21,425 bases of DNA, taken from JBPOIS01 sp052034295 (GTDB lineage: Bacteria > Pseudomonadota > Gammaproteobacteria > Pseudomonadales > Moraxellaceae). A model generated the notes under the pieces. That model worked only from the letters and a program-made list of their open reading frames with translations, made no database searches and was not told where the DNA came from. The position numbers were made by a program, and so were the translations under genes. The DNA is taken from positions 1 through 21,425 of the forward strand of contig JBPOIS010000108.1 of the NCBI GenBank assembly GCA_052034295.1. The letters run 5' to 3'. The number at the start of each line of letters is the position of its first letter. The first letter of the stretch is position 1. Positions 7,493 to 14,822 of the stretch are shown here, in pieces.

Positions 7493-8140
7493 CTAGCGGC
7501 GCGGTGGGGCCTTCTGTGCCGTCTGGGCCAGCCGGATCAACCGGTAAAAGCCCTGTTTCTGTGCCTCGGTGCGCGCCACCAGCAGGCCCATGCGGGCCTG
7601 ACGCTCTGCCTCGGCCGGGCGGTTTTGCCGCAGGGCAATCTCACTGAGGCGGGCATAGCTCTGTGGGCTGTTACTGTTGAGCTTCTGGGCCTGCTCGAAG
7701 CGGTCGGCCGCCTCCTGCCACTGGCCTTTTTGCCGCAGTTGTTCACCTTCCTGCAGCAGGTGCTGGCTGACCACCTGACTGGGGCGTGTGGTTTGCGGGG
7801 CAGGCGGTGGGGCAGCGACTGCCGGGGAGGGCAGGTCGACACGCGTGGACGCCTCACTGGGCGCGGCTGGCGTGGCCTTGCCCGGGTCCGCCGTGGGCCG
7901 GGCCGGGGGACGCGATTCGGCGCGTGGGCGTGGCGTGGCCGCCTTGCGGGGCCGGGGCCGCTCTGGCGTTTCGCTGCGGTCGGCCGGGGCCTGACGGTTT
8001 GCACTGGACGGTGCAGGGTGCACCTTCTCGGCACGGTGTTTGGGTGTGGACTGGCAGCCAGCCCCGAGCAGCGCCAGCCCGAGCACTCCCACGGCACTGG
8101 ACCTGCGCCAGTGTGTCTGTTGCCAAAACCCGCTGCTCAA
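7493..8140 (-). CDS. TPR-containing lipoprotein
   Basis: Predicted outer- or inner-membrane lipoprotein of 215 aa with no known specific function. I chose the TTG at 8138-8140. It follows AGGGA at 9 bases and gives a proper lipoprotein signal: WRR in the n-region, a hydrophobic core, and lipobox LGAGC with Cys29. The longer frame back to 8296 would put some 50 unlikely residues before the signal. Residues 30 to about 120 are a Pro/Ala/Arg-rich low-complexity linker. The C-terminal part contains a TPR-like helix pair, with GQWQEAADRFEQAQKLNSNS and then SYARLSEIALRQNRPAEAE. It stands alone between convergent nrtC and the end of gatB, with its own candidate promoter. Start choice is moderately sure. 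Confidence 0.7.
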   Translation of the reverse strand: MSSGFWQQTHWRRSSAVGVLGLALLGAGCQSTPKHRAEKVHPAPSSANRQAPADRSETPERPRPRKAATPRPRAESRPPARPTADPGKATPAAPSEASTRVDLPSPAVAAPPPAPQTTRPSQVVSQHLLQEGEQLRQKGQWQEAADRFEQAQKLNSNSPQSYARLSEIALRQNRPAEAERQARMGLLVARTEAQKQGFYRLIRLAQTAQKAPPRR

Positions 8141-8171
8141 AGGCCTGTGTCCCTGCTGAAAACTCAGGCTT

Positions 8172-8200
8172 AATCTAATCAAGCCCCGCCAGCAGGGCAA
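8172..8200 (-). promoter_or_regulatory. Candidate sigma-70 promoter of the TPR lipoprotein
   Basis: On the minus strand, -35 TTGCCC (8200-8195), a 17-base spacer and -10 TAGATT (8177-8172) each match four of six consensus bases. An inverted repeat, GGCTT (8167-8171) with AAGCC (8181-8185), overlaps the -10 and could be an operator. The predicted start near 8165 is about 25 bases before the TTG start codon. Confidence 0.35.
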
Positions 8201-8235
8201 TGGCCTGACTGCGGTCGCAGCGCATGCTGTGCCAT

Positions 8236-8264
8236 AAAACGCCAATCGGGTCGCAATCTGGCGT
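8236..8264 (-). terminator. Weak intrinsic terminator after gatB
   Basis: Downstream of the gatB stop on the minus strand, ACGCCA and TGGCGT (8264-8259 and 8244-8239) form a 6-bp stem around a 14-base loop and run into four T residues. The T-run is short, so the call is tentative. Confidence 0.35.
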
Positions 8265-8295
8265 GTTTCTGGCACCCTGCAGCCTGCGTGGGCCA

Positions 8296-9750
8296 TCAGC
8301 CCAGCAGCTGTTTCATCAGGGCATTGACCTGTGCAGGGTTGGCCTTGCCCTTGCTGGCCTTCATGACCTGACCGACCAGACCGTTGAAGGCTTTTTCCTT
8401 GCCGGCGCGGTACTCTTCGACCATTTTGGGGTTGGCGTCGAGCACGCCGCGGATCACTGCTTCGATGGCACCGGTGTCGGTTTCCTGCTTCAGCCCTTGC
8501 GCGTCGATGATCTGGTCGGCGCTGTGGCCGGAGCCGGTCATCATGGCGGCAAACACCTGTTTGGCGATTTTGCCACTGATGGTCTGGTCGCTGATGCGCG
8601 CCACCATGCCGCCGAGCTGCTGCGGGCTGACCGGCGAGGCGCTGATGTCCTGTTCGGCCTTGTTCAGGGCACCCAGCAGCTCAACCATGACCCAGTTGGC
8701 CACGGTTTTCGGGGCGGATTGTGCCCCGGCAGCGGCCACGCTGGCTTCAAAAAAATCGGCCAGATCGCGCGAGCCGGTCAGCACGCGGGCATCGTAGTCG
8801 GGCAGACCGTATTGCGTGGTGAAGCGGGCCTTGCGGGCTTCGGGCAGCTCCGGCAGGTCGGCGCGGATACGCTCAATGTCGGCCTCCTGAATCACCACCG
8901 GCAACAGGTCCGGGTCCGGGAAGTAACGGTAGTCGTTGGCTTCTTCCTTGGTGCGCATGGCACGGGTTTCGTTTTTGGCCGGGTCGTACAGGCGGGTGGC
9001 CTGCACCACCTGGCCGCCGGATTCCAGCAGGTCGATCTGCCGCTCGATTTCGGCCTCGATGGCTTTTTCGATGAAGCGGAAGCTGTTGATGTTTTTCAGC
9101 TCGCAGCGGGTGCCCAGCGGTTCGCCGGGCTGGCGGATCGACACGTTGCAGTCACAGCGGAATGAGCCTTCGGCCATGTTGCCATCACTGATGCCCAGCC
9201 AGCGCACCAGCCCGTGGATGGCGCGTACATAGGCCACGGCTTCCTCGCTGGAGCGCAGGTCCGGTTCGGAGACGATTTCCAGCAGCGGCGTCCCGGCACG
9301 GTTCAGGTCGATCCCGGTCATGCCCGCAAAGTCTTCGTGCAGCGATTTGCCTGCATCCTCTTCGAGGTGGGCGCGGGTGATGCCGATGCGCTTGACCGAA
9401 CCGTCGGCCAGGGTGATGTCGATGTGGCCCCGGCCCACGATCGGCAGCTCGAACTGGCTGATCTGGTAGCCTTTGGGCAGGTCGGGGTAAAAGTAATTCT
9501 TGCGGGCAAACACCGAGGCCCGGCCAATTTCGGCGTCAATGCCCAGCCCAAAGCGGATTGCCTTGTTCACCGCGTCGTGGTTGAGCACCGGCAGGGCACC
9601 GGGCATGGCCAGATCGACCAGACTGGCCTGGGTGTTGGGTTCGGCCCCAAAAGTGGTGGCACTGCCGGAAAAAATTTTGGATTGGGTGTTCAGCTGGCAG
9701 TGGATTTCCAGACCAATCACCACTTCCCAGCCGTGGATGAGTTTTGCCAT
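8296..9750 (-). CDS. gatB: Asp-tRNA(Asn)/Glu-tRNA(Gln) amidotransferase subunit B
   Basis: Kinase and tRNA-binding subunit of the GatCAB complex. It phosphorylates the side chain of misacylated Glu-tRNA(Gln) or Asp-tRNA(Asn) so that ammonia from GatA can amidate it. The 484-aa length is normal. The N-terminal cradle domain begins WEVVIGLEIHCQLNT and contains YFYPDLPKGYQISQFE and RAGTPLLEIVSEPD. The helical and YqeY-like tail runs to ALMKQLLG. It is last in the gatC-gatA-gatB operon. The ATG lies three bases after the gatA stop, and a G-rich Shine-Dalgarno (AAGGGGG) lies within the end of gatA, so the two are probably translationally coupled. Confidence 0.98.
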   Translation of the reverse strand: MAKLIHGWEVVIGLEIHCQLNTQSKIFSGSATTFGAEPNTQASLVDLAMPGALPVLNHDAVNKAIRFGLGIDAEIGRASVFARKNYFYPDLPKGYQISQFELPIVGRGHIDITLADGSVKRIGITRAHLEEDAGKSLHEDFAGMTGIDLNRAGTPLLEIVSEPDLRSSEEAVAYVRAIHGLVRWLGISDGNMAEGSFRCDCNVSIRQPGEPLGTRCELKNINSFRFIEKAIEAEIERQIDLLESGGQVVQATRLYDPAKNETRAMRTKEEANDYRYFPDPDLLPVVIQEADIERIRADLPELPEARKARFTTQYGLPDYDARVLTGSRDLADFFEASVAAAGAQSAPKTVANWVMVELLGALNKAEQDISASPVSPQQLGGMVARISDQTISGKIAKQVFAAMMTGSGHSADQIIDAQGLKQETDTGAIEAVIRGVLDANPKMVEEYRAGKEKAFNGLVGQVMKASKGKANPAQVNALMKQLLG

Positions 9751-9753
9751 GAG

Positions 9754-11253
9754 TCAGCCCCCTTGCACGGCCAGAGGTGCCCGCTGGGTGTGCCAGTCGG
9801 TGTGTTGTTGATATTGGTGCACCATCGCCAGCAGACGCGCTTCGCTCCAGTCTGGACCGATCAACTGCAGGCCCACCGGCAGCGGTGCGCTGTGGTCGCC
9901 GGAGTCACTGTAGCTACTGTCAAAGCCGCACGGGGCACTGATGGCCGGCAGACCGGCCAGATTCACCGCGATGGTGTACAGGTCGCCCAGGTACATGCTG
10001 ACCGGGTCCTGTTTGGCCCCGAGTTTGTAGGCGGCTGACGGGGTGGTCGGTCCGGCAATCACGTCGCACTGGGTGAACGCCTGCAAAAAATCTTCCCGGA
10101 TCAGGCGGCGCACCTTCTGCGCTTTCAGGTAATAGGCATCGTAATAGCCCGCCGACAGCGCGTAGGTGCCGATCAGGATGCGCCGCTGCACCTCGGGGCC
10201 AAAGCCTTCCGAGCGCGAGCGGGTGTACAGGTCGGTGAGGTCACGGGGCTGCGCACAGCGGTGGCCATAGCGCACGCCATCGTAGCGCGACAGGTTCGAG
10301 GACGCCTCGGCCGGGGCAATCAGGTAATAGGCCGGGATCGCGTCATCGACGCGCTGCAGGTCGATGTCCACCAGCGTGGCACCCAGCGATTCCAGCACCG
10401 CCAGTGCTTCACGCAGGCGCTGTTCGACATCACCATCCAGACCCTTGGCAAAATACTGGCGCGGCAGGCCAATGCGCAGGCCCTGCAGCGACTGGCCGAG
10501 CTGGGCCGCATAGTTTTCGGTGGGCTGGGGGCTGCTGGTGGAGTCCCGGCCATCATGGCCCGCCATCACATTCAGCAGGTGGGCGCAGTCTTCGGCGCTG
10601 CGCGCCATCGGGCCGCCCTGATCCAGACTGGACGCGTAGGCAATCATGCCAAAGCGCGACACCCGGCCATAGGTGGGCTTCAGGCCGGTCAGGCCACAGA
10701 AGGCCGCGGGCTGGCGGATCGAGCCGCCGGTGTCGGTGCCGGTGGCCAGTGGGGCCAGGTCCGCCGCAATCGCGGCCGCAGCACCGCCCGAGGAGCCGCC
10801 CGGCACCCGGTCCAGCGCCCACGGGTTGCGGGTTGGGCCGTAATACGAGCTTTCACTGGTGGAGCCCATGGCAAACTCGTCCATGTTGGTCTTGCCCAGC
10901 ATCACCAGACCGGCAGCGTTGCAGCGCTCGATCACGGTGGCGTTGTAGGGGGCGATGAACGATTCGAGCATTCTGGAGCCACAGGAGGTGCGCACGCCTT
11001 GGGTGCAAAAAATGTCCTTATGGGCCACCGGCAGGCCGGTCAGCGGTCCGGCGGTGCCGTTCTGGCGGGCCTGGTCGGCGGCCTGCGCCTGGGCCAGTGC
11101 CTGCTCGGCGGTGACGGTGATGAAGCTGTTCACCTGCGGGTCCAGCCGGGCAATGCGGTCGAGGTAGTGGCGGGTCAATTCCACCGAGGACAGTTGGCCA
11201 CTGGCCAGTGCGGCCATTTGATCGCTCACACTGAGCAAATGCAAATCTGACAT
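9754..11253 (-). CDS. gatA: Asp-tRNA(Asn)/Glu-tRNA(Gln) amidotransferase subunit A
   Basis: Amidase-signature glutaminase of GatCAB, 499 aa. It releases ammonia from glutamine and channels it to GatB. The Ser-cisSer-Lys triad is visible: Lys79 in VAHKD, Ser154 in PGGSSGG and Ser178 in DTGGSIR. The ATG at 11253 opens MSDLHLLSVSD and is preceded by AAAGGA about 10 bases upstream. It lies 44 bases after gatC, and a terminator-like hairpin occupies that gap. Confidence 0.98.
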   Translation of the reverse strand: MSDLHLLSVSDQMAALASGQLSSVELTRHYLDRIARLDPQVNSFITVTAEQALAQAQAADQARQNGTAGPLTGLPVAHKDIFCTQGVRTSCGSRMLESFIAPYNATVIERCNAAGLVMLGKTNMDEFAMGSTSESSYYGPTRNPWALDRVPGGSSGGAAAAIAADLAPLATGTDTGGSIRQPAAFCGLTGLKPTYGRVSRFGMIAYASSLDQGGPMARSAEDCAHLLNVMAGHDGRDSTSSPQPTENYAAQLGQSLQGLRIGLPRQYFAKGLDGDVEQRLREALAVLESLGATLVDIDLQRVDDAIPAYYLIAPAEASSNLSRYDGVRYGHRCAQPRDLTDLYTRSRSEGFGPEVQRRILIGTYALSAGYYDAYYLKAQKVRRLIREDFLQAFTQCDVIAGPTTPSAAYKLGAKQDPVSMYLGDLYTIAVNLAGLPAISAPCGFDSSYSDSGDHSAPLPVGLQLIGPDWSEARLLAMVHQYQQHTDWHTQRAPLAVQGG

Positions 11254-11271
11254 GGAAATAATTCCTTTCAG

Positions 11272-11295
11272 AAAAAAAGGGCAGCAGCGCGCTGC
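11272..11295 (-). terminator. Terminator-like hairpin between gatC and gatA
   Basis: On the minus strand a perfect 12-base palindrome, GCAGCGCGCTGC (11295-11284), can fold as a 4-bp stem with a CGCG loop. Seven T residues (11278-11272) follow five bases later. It starts two bases after the gatC stop codon and ends before the gatA ribosome binding site. The stem is short and the T-run is offset, so termination would be partial at most. Confidence 0.35.
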
Positions 11296-11297
11296 GG

Positions 11298-11600
11298 TTA
11301 TTCGATGACGCGGGGCACCAGATACAGACCGTCCTGCACCGCTGGGGCCACCGCCTGATAGGCCTCGCGCTGGTTGGTCTCGCTGACGGCATCCGGACGC
11401 AGCGGCTGGGCGCGGTCATGCGGACTGGCCATCGGTGCCACCCCCTCGGTGTCAATGGTCTGCAGGTGATCCATCAGGCCCAGGATCCTGCACAGGCTGT
11501 CGGTCAGGGCTCCGGCCTGTTCCGGAGCAATGTGCAGACGCGCCAGACCGGCAATTTTTTGCAGGTCCTGAACGTCCAGCGGTGCGGTCGAGTCGGTCAT
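11298..11600 (-). CDS. gatC: Asp-tRNA(Asn)/Glu-tRNA(Gln) amidotransferase subunit C
   Basis: Small stabilising subunit that wraps around the GatA-GatB interface, 100 aa. The sequence fits the family: VQDLQKIAGLARLHI near the N-terminus, LGLMDHLQTIDTEGVAPMASP in the centre, and the ending DGLYLVPRVIE. The open frame continues far upstream (to 12842, antisense to mreB). ATG at 11600 gives the canonical start MTDSTAPLDVQDLQ and the usual length. The ribosome binding site is weak. It is first in the gatCAB operon and divergent from mreB across 132 bases, the pairing I recall from Acinetobacter and related genera. Confidence 0.95.
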   Translation of the reverse strand: MTDSTAPLDVQDLQKIAGLARLHIAPEQAGALTDSLCRILGLMDHLQTIDTEGVAPMASPHDRAQPLRPDAVSETNQREAYQAVAPAVQDGLYLVPRVIE

Positions 11601-11661
11601 GATGGCAGCGCAAACCCCGCAGTGAAAAACGATGGCCGGCACGTTATCACAAGATGTTGAC

Positions 11662-11690
11662 TTGTCCAAATGCAGCCATTTCGGTAAAGT
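11662..11690 (+). promoter_or_regulatory. Candidate sigma-70 promoter of mreB
   Basis: -35 TTGTCC (11662-11667), a 17-base spacer and -10 TAAAGT (11685-11690), each four of six consensus bases. The predicted start near 11697 lies about 36 bases before the GTG start of mreB. An alternative -35, TTGACT at 11656-11661, has no -10 at a usable distance. Confidence 0.35.
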
Positions 11691-11732
11691 TGCGCCCTTG
11701 TCCCATCCTCTCACTCCCGCTGGATTCCTGCC

Positions 11733-12773
11733 GTGTTCTTCAAGCGTTTGTTCGGAAAGTTTTCTACCGATCTGGCCATCGATCTGGGTACTGCCAACAC
11801 GCTGGTTTATATTCCCGGCCAGGGCATCGTGCTCAATGAACCCACCGTGGTGGCGATCCGTCACCATGGCTCCAGCAAAAATGTGGTGGCGGTCGGCAAC
11901 GATGCCAAACAGATGCTGGGACGTACCCCCGCAAACATCTCGGCGATCCGTCCGCTGCGCGATGGGGTGATTGCTGATTTTGAAGTCACCGAGCGCATGC
12001 TCGACCAGTTCATCCGCAAGGTCCATGAAAAACGCCTGCTGCCGATCGCGCCACGGGTGGTGATCTGTGTGCCGTGCAAATCCACGCTGGTGGAGCGCCG
12101 CGCCATCCGTGAAGCCGCCATCAACGCCGGAGCCTCCGAAGTGCGCCTGATCGAAGAGCCCATGGCCGCGGCCATCGGAGCCGGGCTGCCGGTGGAGCAG
12201 GCCTGCGGCTCCATGGTGGTGGACATCGGCGGCGGCACCACCGAGATTGCCATCATTTCCCTGTCGGGCTGCGTGTATGCCGACAGCCTGCGCGTCGGCG
12301 GCGACCTGCTCGACGAGCAGATCATCAACTACGTGCGCAAGGAATACGGCTGCATCATCGGCGAAACCACCGCCGAGCGGATCAAGCAGGAAGTCGGCAT
12401 GGCCATGGCCGATGGCCATGTGGACGAAATCGAAGTCAGTGGCCGCAGTCTGGCCGAGGGCGTGCCGCGTTCGTTCCGCATCAATTCCGAACACGTATTG
12501 GCCGCCATCACCGACCCGCTGGCGGCGATTGTCAGTGCGGTGAAAACCGCCCTGGAGCAGACCCCGCCCGAGCTGTCCTCCGACCTCAAGGAGCGCGGCA
12601 TCGTGCTCACCGGCGGCGGCGCACTGCTGCGCAACCTTGACCAGCTCCTGTCCAGGGAAACTGGCCTGCCGGTGCTGGTGGCCGAAGACCCGCTGACCTG
12701 CGTGACCCGTGGCGGCGGTCAGGCGCTGGAATATTTTGACGACCCCAACCACGACATGCTGTTTGTCGGCTAG
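11733..12773 (+). CDS. mreB: Rod shape-determining actin homologue MreB
   Basis: Bacterial actin that forms membrane-associated filaments and guides the elongasome for sidewall peptidoglycan synthesis. The 346-aa length is normal. The N-terminus FFKRLFGKF is an amphipathic membrane anchor, followed by phosphate-1 DLGTANT (17-23), phosphate-2 DIGGGTTE, and the C-terminal GIVLTGGGALLRNLDQ. The start is GTG at 11733. The next in-frame Met is far inside the actin fold, so GTG is required. The ribosome binding site is poor. It is first of mreB-mreC-mreD-maf-rng, and mreC follows after 38 bases. Confidence 0.97.
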   Translation: MFFKRLFGKFSTDLAIDLGTANTLVYIPGQGIVLNEPTVVAIRHHGSSKNVVAVGNDAKQMLGRTPANISAIRPLRDGVIADFEVTERMLDQFIRKVHEKRLLPIAPRVVICVPCKSTLVERRAIREAAINAGASEVRLIEEPMAAAIGAGLPVEQACGSMVVDIGGGTTEIAIISLSGCVYADSLRVGGDLLDEQIINYVRKEYGCIIGETTAERIKQEVGMAMADGHVDEIEVSGRSLAEGVPRSFRINSEHVLAAITDPLAAIVSAVKTALEQTPPELSSDLKERGIVLTGGGALLRNLDQLLSRETGLPVLVAEDPLTCVTRGGGQALEYFDDPNHDMLFVG

Positions 12774-12811
12774 GCCAGTCCCGGCCACCCGTGAGACAGG
12801 GAGCCCCGCGC

Positions 12812-13675
12812 GTGGATCAACCGTTGTTTGGCCATGAGGCACCCAGCTGGCGGGCCATGGTGGTGGCGCTGATCGTCTCCGCCCTGCTGATGATCAGTGA
12901 CTGGCAGCACCCGGAGTGGTTCGCTCCGGTGCGCCAGCTGTTGCACCGTGCCTTTGACCCCATCTATGTGGTGGCCCGCTATCCAGTGCTCACCCACCAG
13001 TGGCTGGGCCAGCAAACGGTTTCTGCCGATCAGCTGCGCTACGAAAATGCCGCCCTGAAGGCCGAGTTGCTGCAGGCCAGGGTGCGCCTGCAAAAGCTGG
13101 CCGAACTGTCCGCCGAAAATGCCCGCCTGCGCGGCCTGCTGAACACCCCACAGATCATTGACGGGCGCATGATGATTGCCGAGGTGATCGGCACCGACAC
13201 TGACCCGCTGCGACACATTCTGGTGATCAACCGGGGGCAGCAGGATGGGGTGTTTGTCGGTCAGACCGTGATGGACGATCAGGGGGTGAGTGGTCAGGTG
13301 CTCGACGTGCTGGGCCACAGTGCCCGCCTGCTGCTGCTCTCGGACAAGGAGCATTCGGTGTCGGTGCGCAATGAGCGGACCAGCGCGCTCAGCATTGCCA
13401 CAGGCACCGGGGACAGTGGCCGGCTGGTGCTGCAGTATGTGCCCAACACCGCCGACATCCGGGTCGGGGACCGGCTGGTGACGTCGGGACTGGGCCAGCG
13501 CTTCCCGGCCGGGTATCCGGTGGCGGTGGTGACCCGGGTGCACACCCAGGCCAATGGTGAATTTGCCCAGGTGGAGGCGCGTCCACTGTCCAAGCTGGAA
13601 GGCAACCACCACGTGCTGCTGCTGTTTGGGCCGCGTCCTGTTTCTGCCGAGGTGGCCTATGGCGCCGCTGGATGA
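12812..13675 (+). CDS. mreC: Rod shape-determining protein MreC
   Basis: Bitopic inner-membrane protein, 287 aa, that links MreB to the periplasmic synthesis machinery (PBP2/RodA). One transmembrane segment lies near residues 15-32. A periplasmic coiled coil follows at about 70-105 (ENAALKAELLQARVRLQKLA), then two beta domains, with a conserved GV.GQV-type stretch in DQGVSGQVLDVLGHSARLLLLSD. The frame is open from 12791, but I prefer GTG at 12812. It has AGGGAG eight bases upstream and gives MDQPLFGHEAPSWR, close to other MreC N-termini. The end overlaps the start of mreD. Confidence 0.95.
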   Translation: MDQPLFGHEAPSWRAMVVALIVSALLMISDWQHPEWFAPVRQLLHRAFDPIYVVARYPVLTHQWLGQQTVSADQLRYENAALKAELLQARVRLQKLAELSAENARLRGLLNTPQIIDGRMMIAEVIGTDTDPLRHILVINRGQQDGVFVGQTVMDDQGVSGQVLDVLGHSARLLLLSDKEHSVSVRNERTSALSIATGTGDSGRLVLQYVPNTADIRVGDRLVTSGLGQRFPAGYPVAVVTRVHTQANGEFAQVEARPLSKLEGNHHVLLLFGPRPVSAEVAYGAAG

Positions 13676-14198
13676 GTTTCGCCTGCGTGGACGCCAGCGC
13701 CGCAACACCATGGTGCTGGGCAGCCAGCACCTGCGTCAGCCGGCGGACCCGCTGTGGGTGATCGTGCTGAGTCTGGTGCTGGCCACGGCGCTGACGGTGT
13801 ATCCGATTCCCTATGACTGGAGCAACTGGCGGCCCCTGTGGCTGGTGGCGGTGGCCCTGTACTGGGTGCTGTACCAGCCCGCATGGTGCGGGATCTGGTT
13901 TGCCTTTGCGGTGGGGCTGTGTGCTGATCTGCTGATGGACCTGCAGCTGGGCGGGCAGTCGTTTGCGCTGGTGCTGGTGGTGTTTGTGCTGCGCACCCTG
14001 ATCCAGAACCGGCGGGTGATGACCTTCTGGAATGGCTGGGTGCTGACCGGGGTCAGTGTGGGGGCCTTTCTGCTGCTCAATCTGGTGATGCAAAAACTCA
14101 TGGGCCGACAATTGTTGCTGGGCTACTGGGTCAGCGGGGCCACCACCCTGCTGGTCTGGCCACTCCTGTATGGCGGGTTGCGGCGATGGCGCGCCTGA
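13659..14198 (+). CDS. mreD: Rod shape-determining protein MreD
   Basis: Integral membrane partner of MreC in the elongasome, 179 aa with about five membrane segments. DPLWVIVLSLVLATALTVYPIP is the first, cut here by a conserved Pro pair. FAFAVGLCADLLMDLQLGGQ carries the family's conserved GLxxDxxxxxxxG pattern. I chose ATG at 13659, which overlaps mreC by 17 bases and has GAGG six bases upstream. ATG at 13710 would give 162 aa, nearer the E. coli length, but lacks a ribosome binding site. Its end overlaps maf by 13 bases. Confidence 0.9.
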   Translation: MAPLDEFRLRGRQRRNTMVLGSQHLRQPADPLWVIVLSLVLATALTVYPIPYDWSNWRPLWLVAVALYWVLYQPAWCGIWFAFAVGLCADLLMDLQLGGQSFALVLVVFVLRTLIQNRRVMTFWNGWVLTGVSVGAFLLLNLVMQKLMGRQLLLGYWVSGATTLLVWPLLYGGLRRWRA

Positions 14199-14761
14199 TT
14201 CTGGCCTCGGGGTCACCACGCCGCCGTGAGCTGCTGGCGCAGATCGGCCTGCCGTTTGTGGTGCAGGTGCGTGAAATCGACGAAACCCCCCAGCCCGATG
14301 AAGCCCCCGCCGACTATGTGCGCCGGCTGGCCTGTGGCAAGGCGGCGGTGCTGGCCGGGGACCACCCACAGGACTGGGTGCTGGCTGCCGACACCACTGT
14401 CACCTGTGACGGGGTGATTTTTGGCAAGCCTGCCGATCAGGCCGAGGCGATGCAGATGTGGCAGCAGCTCGGCGGACGCTGGCATCAGGTGCTGACCGGC
14501 GTGGCGGTGGCCCATCAGGGCCGATACTGGCCGCAGGTGGTGTGTACCGAGGTGTTTTTCAAAGCACTGAGCGCAGCACAGATGGCTGCCTATTGGCAGT
14601 CCGGCGAGCCACTGGGCAAGGCAGGCGGCTATGCCATTCAGGGCCGGGCCGCCGCCTTCATTCAGGAAATCCGTGGCAGCTATTCCAGCGTGGTCGGGCT
14701 GCCGCTGGCCGAGACCGTGGCCCTGTTGCAGCAGGCCGGTTTTTTGGCGGAAGTGTGGTAA
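14186..14761 (+). CDS. maf: Maf family nucleotide pyrophosphatase (YhdE-type, dTTP/UTP)
   Basis: Hydrolyses non-canonical or surplus nucleoside triphosphates to monophosphates. The YhdE branch, normally located after mreD, prefers dTTP and UTP. The 191 aa include the signature LILASGSPRRRELLAQIGLP at residues 4-23, catalytic Asp in LAADTTV, GKPAD, and KAGGYAIQGRAA followed by GSYSSVVGLPL. ATG at 14186 lies inside the end of mreD and is probably translationally coupled. rng follows after 61 bases. Confidence 0.95.
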   Translation: MARLILASGSPRRRELLAQIGLPFVVQVREIDETPQPDEAPADYVRRLACGKAAVLAGDHPQDWVLAADTTVTCDGVIFGKPADQAEAMQMWQQLGGRWHQVLTGVAVAHQGRYWPQVVCTEVFFKALSAAQMAAYWQSGEPLGKAGGYAIQGRAAAFIQEIRGSYSSVVGLPLAETVALLQQAGFLAEVW

Positions 14762-14822
14762 AAACAAGGGCTGCCGGTGCTCTGGCTGCCGGGCAGGACA
14801 GAAACCAACACACAGGTGGGCC

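Noticed and set aside
8224..10038. Long plus-strand open frames (8224-9165, 9214-10038)
   Set aside because: Both are antisense to gatB and gatA, with shadow composition and no ribosome binding sites.
11601..12842. Minus-strand open frame continuing gatC upstream, antisense to mreB
   Set aside because: It covers mreB, a certain gene, and its translation is a low-complexity His/Gly/Gln-rich shadow. gatC has a canonical start at 11600.
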